From Trichinella spiralis (Eukaryota; Nematoda; Enoplea; Trichinellida; Trichinellidae), in the NCBI GenBank assembly GCA_000181795.3, contig CM012953.1, positions 4,706,292 through 4,770,291 of the forward strand: a stretch of DNA of 64,000 nucleotides, written 5' to 3'. Shown one piece after another: positions 11,662 through 26,600 of this stretch (its first letter is position 1; each line of letters starts with the position of its first letter). The translations under genes were made by a program, and so were the position numbers. The notes beneath the pieces were generated by a model, which had not been told where the DNA came from, did not search any database, and was given only the letters and a program-made list of their open reading frames with translations.

Positions 11662-12228
11662 TTGACATCACCATCATCATCATAATATGAAAATTAGAAT
11701 TTTATTTTAAATTTAATTTTCATTTGAAATGATCCGAGTTCTTTTTTTGATTTTGATGATAATGATGTTGTTATTGTAATTTTTGGTATTCATTGTAGAA
11801 TTATTTTTGAAATGCAAAAATCAAATGAGAAACATCACATTCCTAAATTTGTTTCGTCATAATTGTCTTTTGAATGTTTAAGAATTTAATGATACAACAA
11901 TTATGTATTTGTCATTGTTTGTCATGCCGTGATTTGCATACTTGATTATGCCAGTGTACGCTTTGAGCAACTGAAAACACTTGCATGTTGTTGCAGATGC
12001 AATAGTAATATACAATTGCAATTAGTAAAAATGTTTAAAAAACTTTGAAGTATCTTCTATTCTTGTGTTGTTGCTTTTCAGAAGATAGTAATTTTGTCGA
12101 CTATGTGTCAACATATATATGTTTGATTAATTGATGAATTAGTTAATCAGCTTTTTTTCAAGTAAATTTCATACTGTCTTTTTGCAGAGTACGCGTGTCA
12201 ATAATAATAATATTAATATTAATGAGCC
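11662..12228. other. intergenic, V-ATPase to TPK
   Basis: 567 bp of AT-rich DNA holding the V-ATPase 3' end and the TPK leader. No ORF of note. The genes run the same way, but the gap is larger than in typical nematode operons. Confidence 0.6.
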
Positions 12229-13495
12229 ATGTCGATGAATTTGGGAACCACAAAATGGTATCCAACTAGACCGTTTGTTGACTACGACGACAGTAATATC
12301 TATTCATAAATGGGTAGCCGTACTGAATGATTATTTTTTATGTTTCTTTATATTTAGAAGTTGAACCATTTGGATTGATTATTCTTAACGGTGATGTGAA
12401 ATGCTCTTGCAGACGCAATACTGTGAAGCGGTTTTGGAAAGCAGGTGAAATTTCTCATCATTGTTTCTAGCATAGGAAAGGAGAACATTTTGACGAAAGC
12501 GATATATGTTTTTTTTCTCTTGACATGGTTAATAATAATTTAATTTTCGTCATTCGTTAGCTGCTATTAAAATAGCCGCAGACGGAGCTTCGAATCTTCT
12601 TTATGAAATGACCAACGATAAATTTTCACTCTGCCCTGATGTTATGTGTGGTGATTTGGATTCTATAAGTGACGAAGCTCGCATGCACTTTGAAGCGATG
12701 GTAAATTTTTGAAAATTATTATCATTTGAATGAAAACTTTATTTGAAAAATATTTTCCCTTTCCAGGGTTCAGAAGTGGTTAAAATTGCTTCACAATCCG
12801 TAACGGATTTTACCAAAAGTGTCGACACTATGTTTCGGATGGCATCTAGAAAAAATATATCGGTAATAGTTTTTTGAAGTTGAAATTTTAATATGTAAAT
12901 AAGTGAATAATTAATTCATTGATTGGGCAGGTTTTTAATGGTTAATTTATATTTCAGTTGAAGAGTATTTACACTGTTGGTGGTCTGTGTGGTCGATTTG
13001 ATCACATTTTTGGATGTATGGAATCGTTGTTTTTAAGTTACAAAATAGAACCCACTGTTCCTATTTATTTGTGGCATTACGAATCGTTGTTGTTTCTCCT
13101 TCCAATGGTGAGATGAGTCACATTTATAGATTTACAATATATGTGTTTATGGAACTTCTTTTTTTTATAGGGACAACACAGAGTTTCTATTGATCAAAGC
13201 GTTATTACAGGCAAATGTGGTCTGATACCGATTGGGAATCGAGTCAGTTCTATATTTACAACTGGCCTTCAGTGGAATTTGAGTAATAAATACATCATAT
13301 ATATATGTATATGTAAATTACGTTTTAAATTATTTGAAAGTTAATTGAATTTTAGAAGGGGAGCAGTTAGCTTTTGGGACACTGGTCAGCACGTCGAACG
13401 AAGTGAAATGTGACGTTGTGAATGTTTGCACATCTGATCCAGTGTTGTTTACAATGGAGTTGGAAGTTTCATCGATTAATCTGGAAACTGAGTAA
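12229..13495 (+). CDS. TPK1: thiamin pyrophosphokinase
   Basis: It transfers pyrophosphate from ATP to thiamin, making the coenzyme thiamin diphosphate in the cytosol. Seven exons fit in phase: 12229-12292, 12358-12444, 12561-12700, 12767-12862, 12958-13107, 13171-13282 and 13356-13495, giving 262 residues, close to the usual 240-265. Visible family motifs are LIILNGDVKCS, IAADGASNLLYE, the metal-binding CGDLDSIS, the thiamin-site GGLCGRFDHIFG, then CGLIPIGN, GLQWNL and the C-terminal FGTLVSTSN. The start ATG was chosen as the first one in frame; a second ATG lies two codons later. A run of AATAAA-like tetranucleotides around 13590 can serve for polyadenylation. The human enzyme is a homodimer, and the same is expected here. 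Confidence 0.95.
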
Positions 13496-14391
13496 AATTA
13501 TACGAGTATTGTGCCAGGACTTACGTAATATATTTAAGTTCATTTTTGCATTAAAATGTACACTGCACTTTACAATGCTTACAAGGAAAAATAAATAAAT
13601 AAATAAATAGCTATGCAGTTGCTCTTATGATGATACTCTTTCAAAGAAAAATCAAAATAACGAACAGATTGTTGTAAAAATATTTTTTGCATTAACTGTA
13701 GTGGATACAGTAAACCAGGATATTGTACCTGATAATTCCTCGTGATACTATTTATACTATCTCATGATTGTACCTTGAATCTTGGCCGCGTTTTGTTTAA
13801 TAAAACTTGACTTTGGGAGTTTTTAGTTACAATTTGTCCAAAGTCGAAATGATTAAACTTTTAATAAACTTTTCTGAAATCGAAAAAATGAAAATTTTCA
13901 TTTTTATAATTAATTAATTTAGAAAATAATAATAATGCTGGAGACTGTTTATTTAATTTGCAGAATTCACTGTCAAAGTGCCAAAGCACTTCTCAGTATA
14001 ACAAGTAAACAGTATTTGTCATCAAAATTCATCAAGTTAAATATTATTTATACAACAACAATCAACAGACGAGGTTCATTGTTGTACACTTTTATTTTAT
14101 AGCATACTGTAATTTAAAAAACTCTAGCAACACACAAGTATGCTGTGCATATTAATTCGTGTGTATTAATTAATTTTTCACTTGAAAATGTAAATTTATT
14201 TACATAAGACGAGTGAATTATTTATTTTACAATGTCAAATTTAAAATTCATACAATTTTCCCTGTTGCATGACAATTGAACATTTCAAACAGAAAAATGG
14301 AAAGTTGGTATAATTTTTATTTGAAATGAAAAATATCCAGAATAAAACTTAACCATTAACATTAACAATAAAAAGACGAGGCGATTTTTCA
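13496..14391. other. intergenic between convergent TPK and GCN1
   Basis: About 900 bp of AT-rich sequence with tandem AAAT units near 13593-13607. It contains the 3' ends of two convergent genes. No coding signal seen. Confidence 0.6.
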
Positions 14392-17300
14392 TCAAAAATA
14401 TTTCTTGCATAAATCCAATTTATAAGAATAATCAATACTGTCGATGGGTTTCCAACTTTCCTCGTCGCATCTGTCTTTATATTGGAAAATTACATTTTTC
14501 AAACTTTGCTGCTGATAACCGTCCAATCCCACCAGTCGATCCTAGAACACAGAAAACAATGAAGAAGAGGAAGATGAAAATGGGGATGATTTGTCAAGTT
14601 GAAGTTTGGATTGGTGGAATAATGAATAGCAAACTGAATGCTGAAGAGTTAGTTACCATAAATTTAGTCGTTCCATCTTCTTGCACGCCCAACAAATGAA
14701 CCAAACAAGCCTCAGAAGCACACCGAACAGCGCTGTTCTTGTCCTTAATTGTGGACAGCATTGCCATGACGAATGCCTGCGATTGGAGAAATAGAAAACA
14801 AAAAATGCAAATGAACAACGTACGTACAACAGAATAAATCAAAATAATAAAAATACAATCTTTGAAACATTAATTTCAAAAATTAAACATAACTGTATAT
14901 TATTATTATTATTATGCCAATTGAGATCGATCATACCTTGAATAGCATTAGTGGAATTTCAGCAACTTCGTGGGAAATGTAAGAGATTAAATTGGCGCAC
15001 GTTTTCCGTATGTCCGAATTGTCGTGCTTCAAAGCGTACAGAAGACCATTGACAACAACATCATCCTGTTCGAGGCCGTTTTTCATTTGATAAATCAACA
15101 AATAAGTTATAGCACGCAGACCAGTGTCCATCAAAGTTATCTGAAAATAAACAACATGTTGCTGTAGTAACATCAAAAAAACATTAATATAAAAAAAATC
15201 CCAACTTACCGACGACGAACCGATCAAAAGTAACAAAAAATTATAAGTAGACTTGCAAAATTGATCCAATAGCTTCTTCGCGTCAATCTTCAATATGAGC
15301 ATAATCAACGTGCCGGTAAAATGATTCTCATCATCGCTAGCTTGTTGATAATTATCTAAAATTAAAATTAAAGCAAAACACAAAATTTACATGAATTAAA
15401 CAAAAAGCTTACGAAACGATGTCATTTTATTCAACGTGAAAGACAATTCCAAATCACTGCTGAAATGGCAGAGCAATACGCTGAGCAGCGATGCACAAGC
15501 AACGCGATGATTTTCGTCACCGCTGACCACTTTCATCAAGACAGCATGACGAATTTTCTGTAGAATTTCCTCATCCAGCTGAACATCAGTCGCGCTCAAC
15601 AACACGCAACGAATGCCAATCAAATGAGCTTCTCTTGAAGTAAAAAGCAAGAAAGAAAACAAACAACGAAATACACAATATATATTATATGTATGTATTA
15701 TAATAAACGTATACTTCAATGCAGGCTGTTCTACAGTTTTCAAACTGTTCAAAAGTGATTGTAGTATCACATTTCGTCTTTCTGCCAATTTGGACAATTC
15801 GCCGAAACCTTGTGCAGCGGTCAAACGGATAGAATACGAGCTCTGCTCATTCAAAAGACGCAAGAACAAATTTTGCAATTGCGGAGCAAAGCATTTCATC
15901 ACCGACGGAATCTTAAAACAACAACAAAATAAACAATAAATAAATAAACAATACATCATGCAAGATTATCAACAAAGCCGTGATCACCTTGACCAACAGT
16001 GCAAGCAAGGATCGCAACAGTGGCGTTCGGATGGAATTAGCATGACGCTCACCCAAGATGCGAATCATCGCACCGACCAGCATCACCGCGCTCGGATGCA
16101 GCGACGATTCCGAACAAGCTCCAATAAGCTTGAACAACAAATTTACACAAAGCTGACGTCGCACTTCACTGCCACCTTCGATCAAGCAGCTTCGAAGCAT
16201 GCTCACAATTGGGCTGACCGTCAGCTCGTGACACAGACCAGGAACAGGGGAAGAACAATTATCCGATTCCATTTCACCGATCAACGACGACAACGGTCTG
16301 CCCAACGACGGCAACAACTCCACCAACTGATCGCTATCCAACTGCTATAAAAAAACAAGTAAACAATAAATATTGAAATTCAAAAAAAAATAATAATAAT
16401 AAAAATAAAACCAAATTCATACTCGAAAACACTGTCCAATAGAGTTGCCAATTATGCGCAGAATATTTTCATTGTCCAATTTGTAAAAGTTCAAACCACA
16501 AGCGATCATTTCATCACCAAATTCACTGACCGGAAGCTGAAATGAATAGAAAATTTTCAACACAACAAAAATTAAAAAGTTATTAAAAAATCACCTACCT
16601 GCGCATGTGAGCAAAGAGCGCTGAACATCATCGCAGCAATATAGCACTTTTTTTCGTCTCTCGTTTTAAACTTTTCACGCACGAATATGAAAGCTTGATT
16701 CATTGACATTCTACTGTTCATTGCACCGACAATCAGGGAAAAATGTTCCAATGTCTTAAGAATAAAAAAAATTAAACAAATAATTTCATTTCATTTCATT
16801 TCATTTTAATCCCATCCATACAATGTCCAAAGTATTGTGGCCGTGGCTGATCATCAACGAAGTAAACATCGCTTTCAACACTTGGTGTAAATATTGCGCA
16901 AGTATATCCGGCGCCTGTGAAAACAATTTCCCCATTGCCTCACTGTTCGATGGCATCGAACAGAGCTAGAAAAAACAAAACTCAATCAACCACGCCCAAA
17001 AATGCATACATGAAATTTCATTGCTCACATTCGGCATAAAATGGACCAGCAACACTCGCCCTCGGGTACTCATCACCTGCTGCAAACTGTCCAAGAAGTA
17101 ACTTCTGGTCGATGGATTTGACTAAATGATTGAAATAATTATTAAAATAATAATAATAATAACAACACAAACCATATTCTCCATCAACGGACGGGATAAG
17201 AAGGGGACAATTTTCGGACCGGTCGATAGATACAACGCAACAAACGCTTCACTGGCAGCGGTCCGCACTCCGGGCACCTCGTCGCACATAGCTCTCAGCA

Positions 17301-17574
17301 CAGTGGGAAACAGTCTTTGCGCATACGAAGCAACCTGAAAATAAATAAATATACTGTCGATTTTTTTCTTCATCTTCATCCAGTATTTTTCATCTTTGCT
17401 CAACTATTTCTCGATTTGTGCTCTGTATGATTTGAGACAAGGCCAGACAAACGCCGTGCCGTTGTTCGGCTCCTTCGTTCGAAAAATCACCCTCCAATAA
17501 TGGTACAATGTCGTAAAAAATTCGATCACCGACCGTTCCAACCAAACTGCCCATACAACTCGAAGCCATCTTCA

Positions 17575-17605
<31 letters not shown>

Positions 17606-20600
17606 CAAACAAACAAACAACCTTTTGCTTGCCAATACAAGAACTACCAATGCAGCTCAACAATTGCAAGAACAACGTGCTCATGATTTGAGATAGCGTT
17701 TGCACGGTATTGACGACAACAACTTTCCAAATATGACTCGCCATATTGCGTACCGAAGTTAGTTCGTCGAATCGAGTTATGTATATTCCAGAAAATATTC
17801 GATCACTGTGATCAGAACCAAGCTTTTGTCGAATAGACTTGAAAAATAATACGCATTTTTATGTGTTTAACAAAAATATTCATATTATACAACCTGAAAT
17901 GACGAAACTGTACCGAACGTTTCTTCTTCATATCCAACAGTGGTCATTTTTCCGGACACTCCTTCAATTAGAAACAAACAACTATTCCCGAACATATTTA
18001 AATATCATCAATAATGGATACCAATAATTTTGAACAACAACTCGCCGAGCAGTTGCAAAGACGACAGTCGAATTCGCCAATTACTGTCATAAATACCCTC
18101 CTCCAATGAAGGTAACAATTTCGTCGTTGCCGTTTCACTGTACAAGTGAACAATTCTCTTGCCGGCTCGAAGTGCACTTTCTCGCAAAAATTCCGACTCG
18201 TCAGCCAAAGCCTGAAATATAAAAATTCAACGTATTATATGTATATACAACGATTGCAAATATGTCTTGCATATTCTTCACAGTTTAATTAATATTCAAT
18301 TACTTGTAAAATGATTGAAATAACTGTGTCCAAATAAGGCAAAAATCGATTGCCAAAAACCACCGGCAAATAGACAAATAAATTCATGAAACCGTCACGA
18401 ACGTGAGCTTCAGCACCGGGGGATACTGATACGTCAAACAATTGGGGCATAATCACTTCTAGGTAATCTTCACCAATCGCTCCAATAACTTCACTCAAAC
18501 CTAAAATTGATCAAATTTTTTGCAAAAAAATTACATTCAGATAAAACAAATATTAAGTTGATCAAAAATTACCTTGAGCTGCCCCTTCACGGTTGATTCC
18601 ACTACTTTTGCAAACAACCATCCCTCGCAGCCATTCCAAAAGATCCACAAATTTCTCTTTGCCAGCTGCTTGTACCATCAAGCCCATCGCTCGTGCAGTG
18701 ACACTCCTCACTTCAGGTACAGGATCGAATAGATTCTTCTTCACACCGGGAAGTATTGATTCCAAATATAGATTCACTTCCTTAAAAAGATAAAATAATT
18801 CACAACTGTTGTTTTCTTCAAAAATATATAGCAACATTACTAATAGAATATATTTACAATAATACTAATTATTATTAAAAATATAAAAAGATAAAGTGAT
18901 CATCAATAAACGAGATGAGATGACTTATTACCTCATTACCGGAAAGACGATAAATGTTGCCCATGACCAACGCAGCCATGCGACGCGTTTCAGAAGAACG
19001 ATCTTCAAAAGCTCGTGTCAAGACCGGCATAACCAAAGCCAACGAAGCTGCATCAATATAGTGCATGAAACGGGTATGGACTAGCTGCTTTAAACAATTT
19101 TCAGTCTTTTCGGGATTTTCCAAAGCAACCAACAATGAATCCGAAATATCTAAATAAAAAAAAACCAAAAATCGTGCAAATTGATGAAATAAATTGATTT
19201 AAAAAAATTTTTATACTCAAAATTTCTGGATTCTTGATCACTTTGGCAACGGCACGCAATGCCTGCAAAGCTGACTGCTGGACACGTTCGTGAGTGTCAA
19301 ATAACAGTTCTACCAAATTCGGCACAATTTGTGGCAGACTAATCGACAACTGCTTCGGTGCACAATAAGCCATAGCGCGTAACATATCAATAGAGCCTGA
19401 ACAAGACATAATTCACATATAATACTAATAATAATAATAATAAATAAGATATGCAAGATTTAAATATTGGAAAAAAAAATTAACCGCATTTGGTCCGCCA
19501 AGAATCCACATTCAAGCTATTCAATATTCCTGGTAATAGCATATTCATTGTGTATGGAGTTAAATTTTTCATCCATATTTCAGCACAGTCGTTCGCTGCC
19601 TGTATTCAAAAGATACAAAAAAACATTATTACCAGTAAACTAGATGATGCTAATTTATATTTTCACAATGACCACTCACTTGTCTGACATGACGATCCAC
19701 ATCGCCCAAGCAGAACAGCAAATTCGACGTCAACAACAACATGTAAGGCTCAAATACTTTCCCCAAAATCGTGCTCAGAACTTCTAAACAAATCACCGCA
19801 CCTAGAAAACAAACAAATAAATATACAAGCAAGTAAATAAATAAACTGAAAATATTGAAAACCTTCTCGTCGACTAGCAGATCCTTTGTCAGCGATGGCA
19901 TCCCGCAGTTCACTGACAATGTGCAATTGCTTCAATGACAAAATGCCCATCCCTTTGACCAATCCGGCAATGCCGTAAGCAGCGCCACGACGTTCACCGT
20001 AATTTGCATCGCTGAACAACAACTGCAGCAAATTGCGAATAACATTCGGTGCCTCTTTCAACACGGACGGAACCAATGGCGGTATACAACTAGCAATTGC
20101 CTCTTGTACCTTGTTTGATAAAAAATTTTTTATAATAAAGTTTTTATAATTGAATCTTTGAAAAAAACTACCTCTTGTGAAGGAATTGAGAGATTTTCGA
20201 TGAGCCGGACGAAAACCATTTGAACCTTGGCGTCGTTTTTATCCAAATGCTGCGCTACGGATCCGGACAAGATCACAGCCGCCACACGCAAAGGATCATG
20301 AGCGGCGTCGTTTGGACAATTGAGCAAATTTTCAATTTTTTCAAAAATGAAATTAATGTGGTTCTAAATATTTTTCGAAGAAAAAAATATACATCAAAAT
20401 ATTTGGGTTTATTATGAAACGAAAAAGTTACTTTTCCGTGCAATTTGACAGCTTCGATGGCAGCATTTAACATGGCAAAACGAACTTCGCCAAAGTTGTC
20501 GTTCAAAGCTTCGGCAGAAATTGCATTGAGAAGCAAAGGCAAGTCACTTTCTTTGATTAAACTTGATGATCTGAAGAACGTGCTTGCTATGCCCATTTTC

Positions 20601-23600
20601 AAATGCAATACAGTATGTAGCAGTTCATCATCAATTGCACGTCCAAAATTATCCGTCATTGATGAAGCTTTCTAAACAAATTCATTGGCATTTACGTTTG
20701 TTTGTTGGATGAATTTTATCAGCTGAAAACTTTACATCAGTCAACTGATCGTATATTTCATTCAAATGATCCAACAATACTGCCAGCGGGTAAACACCAC
20801 TTTTCATAGCGTTGCAAATTGCCGTCGCCACTACCGCCCGTATCTCATCGTTTGGATTGTTCAACATTTCTGTAAATACGTGCAACGAGTCTGGGTGCAG
20901 CTCCATTCGATTACTTTCCCAAATTCTAAATAACATAATGCTATAACTGATGCATGAAAATTATTCATTTATTCATTTACGTGTTGGCTAAACTGGCAAC
21001 GGATTCGTTCATATCAAATTTCAACGTGTACAGCTTGGTCAAGATTTCATTAGACAGTGAGTCGATTTCAACAATACGAAGCGCAATCTGCAAGCTCTGA
21101 AAAAATACAAAAATATTTCTTGCTCTACGTATAAAATTTTTTTCATTTTAATTTTCCAATTAACCTCCAGGAATATTTCTTTTACAGCATAGTCGATCGT
21201 TGTGAACATTTTGTCCAACACGAGCTGTATCATTTTGACAACAGCTGCGCTGACATCCTGCAAACAGCTGGCTTCGGCCAACTGTTCAACAGTGTTGTAA
21301 AGACAAGAGGCACCCAGTTGTCTCACTTTAAAACTATTTGCAGTGCAAACGTTATCACAGATTAATTCAAATATTTCTGATGCCGGCAGATTCTCTTCTT
21401 CGAACTGAAAAAGCATTTATTTCAGCAATACAATAATAATAATAATAATAATAAAGCCATGTTGATAATTTACCACTTGACATTTGTAAGCTTTTTTACC
21501 AACTTGAACCTCAATGAACGACAACATACTGCATATAAAATCTTCTTCTTTCTCTTCATGCAGCATCACCAAAATCATCTGCTTAACCAATGGAAAACCG
21601 ACTGCAAACACTGACGTCGCCAGTGGCAAAGCTGCATAACTTTCCGTCGTATCCAACAATGAATCATAATCATCGTCTTCACTTCCACAAAAAACAGCAG
21701 CTAAACAATTAATGTATCATGTGCAAATTAATATCCTCCATTGACAATATATCTGTTTCAATACACAAAAATAATACTAATAATTTACCGTGAAGTTTTT
21801 CCACAACTCCTCTACCTTGAGAAATTGCTGACTCTTCTGTCCACTGCTTATCCAGAGGTGCGCAGCAATTCAACAAACGCAAAGTTGCGTACGCGCAGCG
21901 TAATGCTAAAAAGTCCCATTGTTGGAATTTGAATAAATAAGGAGAAATCAATTCACAACTGATAGCGTCATGCGTGTGCGTATACCTAAAATGTTTTCCG
22001 ATTTTGGGAACATCCGCGTCACTAAGCTGAGCCAACAATCCACAGCTTTGGACGACAAAGGTTCACACTGAAGCATTTTCAACAATGTTTCGACAATTTT
22101 TTGCACGTTGCGACTTAAATGTGGTGAATTGGATTCAATCGCAGCTCGAATCAAATCCAAACCGTGAACACTGTTCGTGATCAGCTGAAAATATGCAAAT
22201 CATTAATTATATATACATATACGTATATTATTTTATTCTTTTCACATATGAACCTTTTCGAGATCAGCACCGTGATCATTGTTAACTTGTTTCCCTTCAA
22301 CTTGTTTCGATAATCCAACTTTTCGTTCTTGCTTCGACTGGGAAGATTTCTTTGACTATATTAAAAAAACATACAATTAAATATAATTAAATAAATTTTC
22401 TTTAAAAAAACCTCCACCTTTGACAAGCTTTCTTTAGTGGCTTGTTTAGTTTGCTTACCACTGGAGGATTTGCAAAATCTAAATTTCCAATTTCAATGTT
22501 AAAAAAATTTTCAATACACTCTTCCATCTGTACTGCGATGCTTCTTCGCCAACGCTGGACGTTTGGGATTTCTCGATCGCTTTAATACTCGCCTGTATCA
22601 CCGTTTCGTCCAACGCCATTTCAGCCGACTTGTGAAGCAAATCTCGAAATACGTTCATGTCACACCGAGTGAAAATTTGCTTCCCAATTTCAGTTGCATA
22701 CTGAAAGAAAATATGAAAAATCAGCAAATTTAATAAAATAAATAAACATTCTTTTTTTCAAATGCTCACCTTTTGCTCGGCTCTCAATGCTAATGCACAC
22801 AATTCAACGTGATGCTCTCGTATATAATCGATCGGAGTGAAGTTGTAAAATTTCAAAATTGAATCCCAAAATTTCGGTGCAACTTCCACTGAAAAACATC
22901 AAATTAATAACAATTATTGCAAAAAATTGTTTTTTTTAATTTTAATCCTACAAATATCTGGTCTTGACAAACAAATCAGAGCTTGGTTGATTATCTGGGT
23001 GGAAGGGTCAAAATTTCTGCCACACAATTTCACAACCACCGACGCTAAAATCCGACTTTTCCTGTTCTCTCCTGATGAATCAACCGCCATTGAATCCTGC
23101 TTCTCAGTCTGCAATTTAACAAACATNNNNNNNNNNNNNNNNNNNNNNNNNNNNNNNNNNNNNNNNNNNNNNNNNNNNNNNNNNNNNNNNNNNNNNNNNN
23201 NNNNNNNNNNNNNNNNNNNNNNNNNNNNNNNNNNNNNNNNNNNNNNNNNNNNNNNNNNNNNNNNNNNNNNNNNNNNNNNNNNNNNNNNNNNNNNNNNNNN
23301 NNNNNNNNNNNNNNNNNNNNNNNNNNNNNNNNNNNNNNNNNNNNNNNNNNNNNNNNNNNNNNNNNNNNNNNNNNNNNNNNNNNNNNNNNNNNNNNNNNNN
23401 NNNNNNNNNNNNNNNNNNNNNNNNNNNNNNNNNNNNNNNNNNNNNNNNNNNNNNNNNNNNNNNNNNNNNNNNNNNNNNNNNNNNNNNNNNNNNNNNNNNN
23501 NNNNNNNNNNNNNNNNNNNNNNNNNNNNNNNNNNNNNNNNNNNNNNNNNNNNNNNNNNNNNNNNNNNNNNNNNNNNNNNNNNNNNNNNNNNNNNNNNNNN

Positions 23601-26600
23601 NNNNNNNNNNNNNNNNNNNNNNNNNNNNNNNNNNNNNNNNNNNNNNNNNNNNNNNNNNNNNNNNNNNNNNNNNNNNNNNNNNNNNNNNNNNNNNNNNNNN
23701 NNCACACACACACACACACACACAAACACACATATATATATATATATATATATGTATATATCACACAATGCTATCCATCCTACCACCAGTTTTAAAATTT
23801 TTTCAACTTTTATTCAACTTACCACATGATGAACAAACATTTCAGAAGACGATGTGTTGCTGAATGTCTTCAACAATTGAACAGCCAAACTGGGACCAAT
23901 CGGCTTATCGTAAAGCCGATGCAAACATTCTTCAGCATTGCGACGAATTTTATAATCCGAATGAGTAAGTAAGCACAAAAATGCTCTACAGTACTCATCA
24001 AGTGATCGTTTCGAGATTTCATCAAAACTTTGAACAATCACCAGTTCAATGCATGACATTACCGTCATCCAAGCTTCAAAAAATAAAAGCAAAATAACTA
24101 TTGTGATTATTAAAAAAATAATCAACAAAATTGTTACTGTCAAAATCATTCGAAGACCACCATTTATTCGATGTAAATTCGTGCTTTTCTTTGATCCATT
24201 GAAGCACTTTCGTCATCTCAGTATCTAAATGTGAAAACAGTTGCAAAAACATTTTACCAACAATTAATGGAAAAATATAATTTACCAGATTTTAGAGAAA
24301 CGTGATGAAGAAGAACTTTGCATGCGTAAGCTGCTTCCAGAACTCGTTTCGGCTGGTTGGTTAACTTCGCATTTCCTTCGATAATTTTTACAAGTAATCC
24401 AGCTAATTTGGAATTCTTCTTAAAACCACGTTCTGAAATTGCTCAACCAGATTAAAATCATTCAATAACAATAACAGCTGAAATTTATGATCAATTGAAT
24501 TTGATAAATACTAACTTGTATAGCAAGAGCAGATGCACTCCATATAAGACAAACTGTTCGCAGCTGTATTCCACCTCTTCCCATAATCCTACGTTAATAA
24601 ATAATTATTCATTGTATATCATCATAAGCTGGTTAAGTAATACTTCAAAAAGCTGCAGTAACTCATTAGGCAAGCTCAAATTCCACGAATCTGAAGTCCA
24701 CTTTGAAATTGCTTTCAAGCACTGCTTCTGCACTTCATCATGCACTAAAATACAATTTTATAAAAATATACATCATTCACTGGTGAAATTGAAATACAAA
24801 AAAATTATTTTCTTACCTTCTGTTCGAATTAAGCCAATCAATCTTAATATAACACCCCAAAAGTATTCCTTACTATCTTCCGGCAAACTTTCTGAAGACT
24901 TTCGTACACATTCCAACACTGCCAACTTGCCATCAATAGTATTTGCTATTGGAGGTCTGTCTAAAAAATACAGAACTTCAAAAATATATTACCATCAACT
25001 GATTTTGTCATTTGCACCTGTTATCAAGCCTAACACTTGGGAAAGCGCAGTTTGTTTGGCTTCTGTTTTTTCGAAACGCTTCACCAATGCACTTACAGCC
25101 GAAATACTATACTGCTTCATGAGTTCATCTTTGGAACAAATATAATCTAAAAAAAATTTTAATATATTTAAAATCAATTCTTATTTGGAAAAATATAAAA
25201 AAATAACTCACGAATCAATGAAGGAAGAAGATCGTAAATAAACGCACTCAAGTCGATGTTTAATTGGTCGAATAAATAAGCATATGCTATGAAGAAAACA
25301 ATATCCATATTAGAAATAATAAATAAATAAAGTTAATCAAATTCACCTTTTGTAGTAGATCTGATGTGCTTTTTCATCCCATGAATCAACTGTGGCAATA
25401 GATACATTTCAAATTCAGGCAATGTGACTTTACTCATTACAGATTTCCAACAATTCTGCAGTAAAAAAACCATCTTAAAACGTGGATAAAAGTGAAGTTC
25501 CTTATATTACCAAAACTTCAATCTCTGCACCATCAGGAACTTGAAGAACAATCCGAACATAGCCGCTCAATGCATTTTCCATCCATCCTCTGAATTCCGT
25601 TTCAAACCGCAAATCATATAACATCACAAATACCAGTGATAAATCCACTTCACTTTCGGCTGTGATACCTTTTACAAAAATATTGGTTGGAATGGAGGAC
25701 TAAATAAAAATAATTATGAATCATCAAAATTCATCAGTTAGAATAACAACAAAACGATTTACTCGTTTCATCATGTACAATATTTTACGAAGAGCGCTTC
25801 TGTATAATCTTCCATCGCCACACGTTATTATTAGATAACAGCAAATTCCGATACTTTTGAGCTATAAAAAAATCTATATAATCTATTGCAGTATCGTTTA
25901 AATATTTTCTAACATATTTCAGAAAATGTTGGTGACTTTCAGTCGATATGATATTCTTTTTCGTTGGAAAAACAACTTTCAATATGTGTAAAGCGGTTAT
26001 CGCGGCATGACGAATGCTGTTGCTATAACAAATACATAAATACAACAACCAAAACATCAATTCCACCTCTAGCATTATTTGAAAAATACAATATAAATTT
26101 CGTAATTTACGTTTCGTCAACATAACTACTAGTATCATATGGATTACATCAAAAAGCAACCTCATTATTACTTATGAATATAAAAATATATATACTTATA
26201 TAAAAACATAAGATCATAAACATAAAAGTTGGCTAGTTTCTTAAACAAATTCTTATCAAACTGTTTAAGAATTTATTTAAAAAAATATGAAAGCATTTAA
26301 ATGCACAACTATAAAAAAATTACATCCCATTTGATAGGTCCCTCCAAATGGTTGAAGCAAAACTGAAACGGTAAACTTTACAATTAAAGTGAATTATATG
26401 AGCAGAAATTAAATATCTTTTTTATAATATATATAAATGAAAAAAATATATATATAAACATAAATACTTTGGATTTTGCGTAAACGGTTCCATTAATTGG
26501 GTAATTACTCTTGTAACATATCGAAAAACATTAACTTGACGTCCTTTTAAAATTTGCGACAATGCTTGAATTGTATTAAATTTCACGTCCTTCCTATCCG

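Noticed and set aside
22914-23829. Long frames running through the N block
   Set aside because: Artefact of translating unknown bases. Real sequence on each side belongs to GCN1 exons and an intronic microsatellite.
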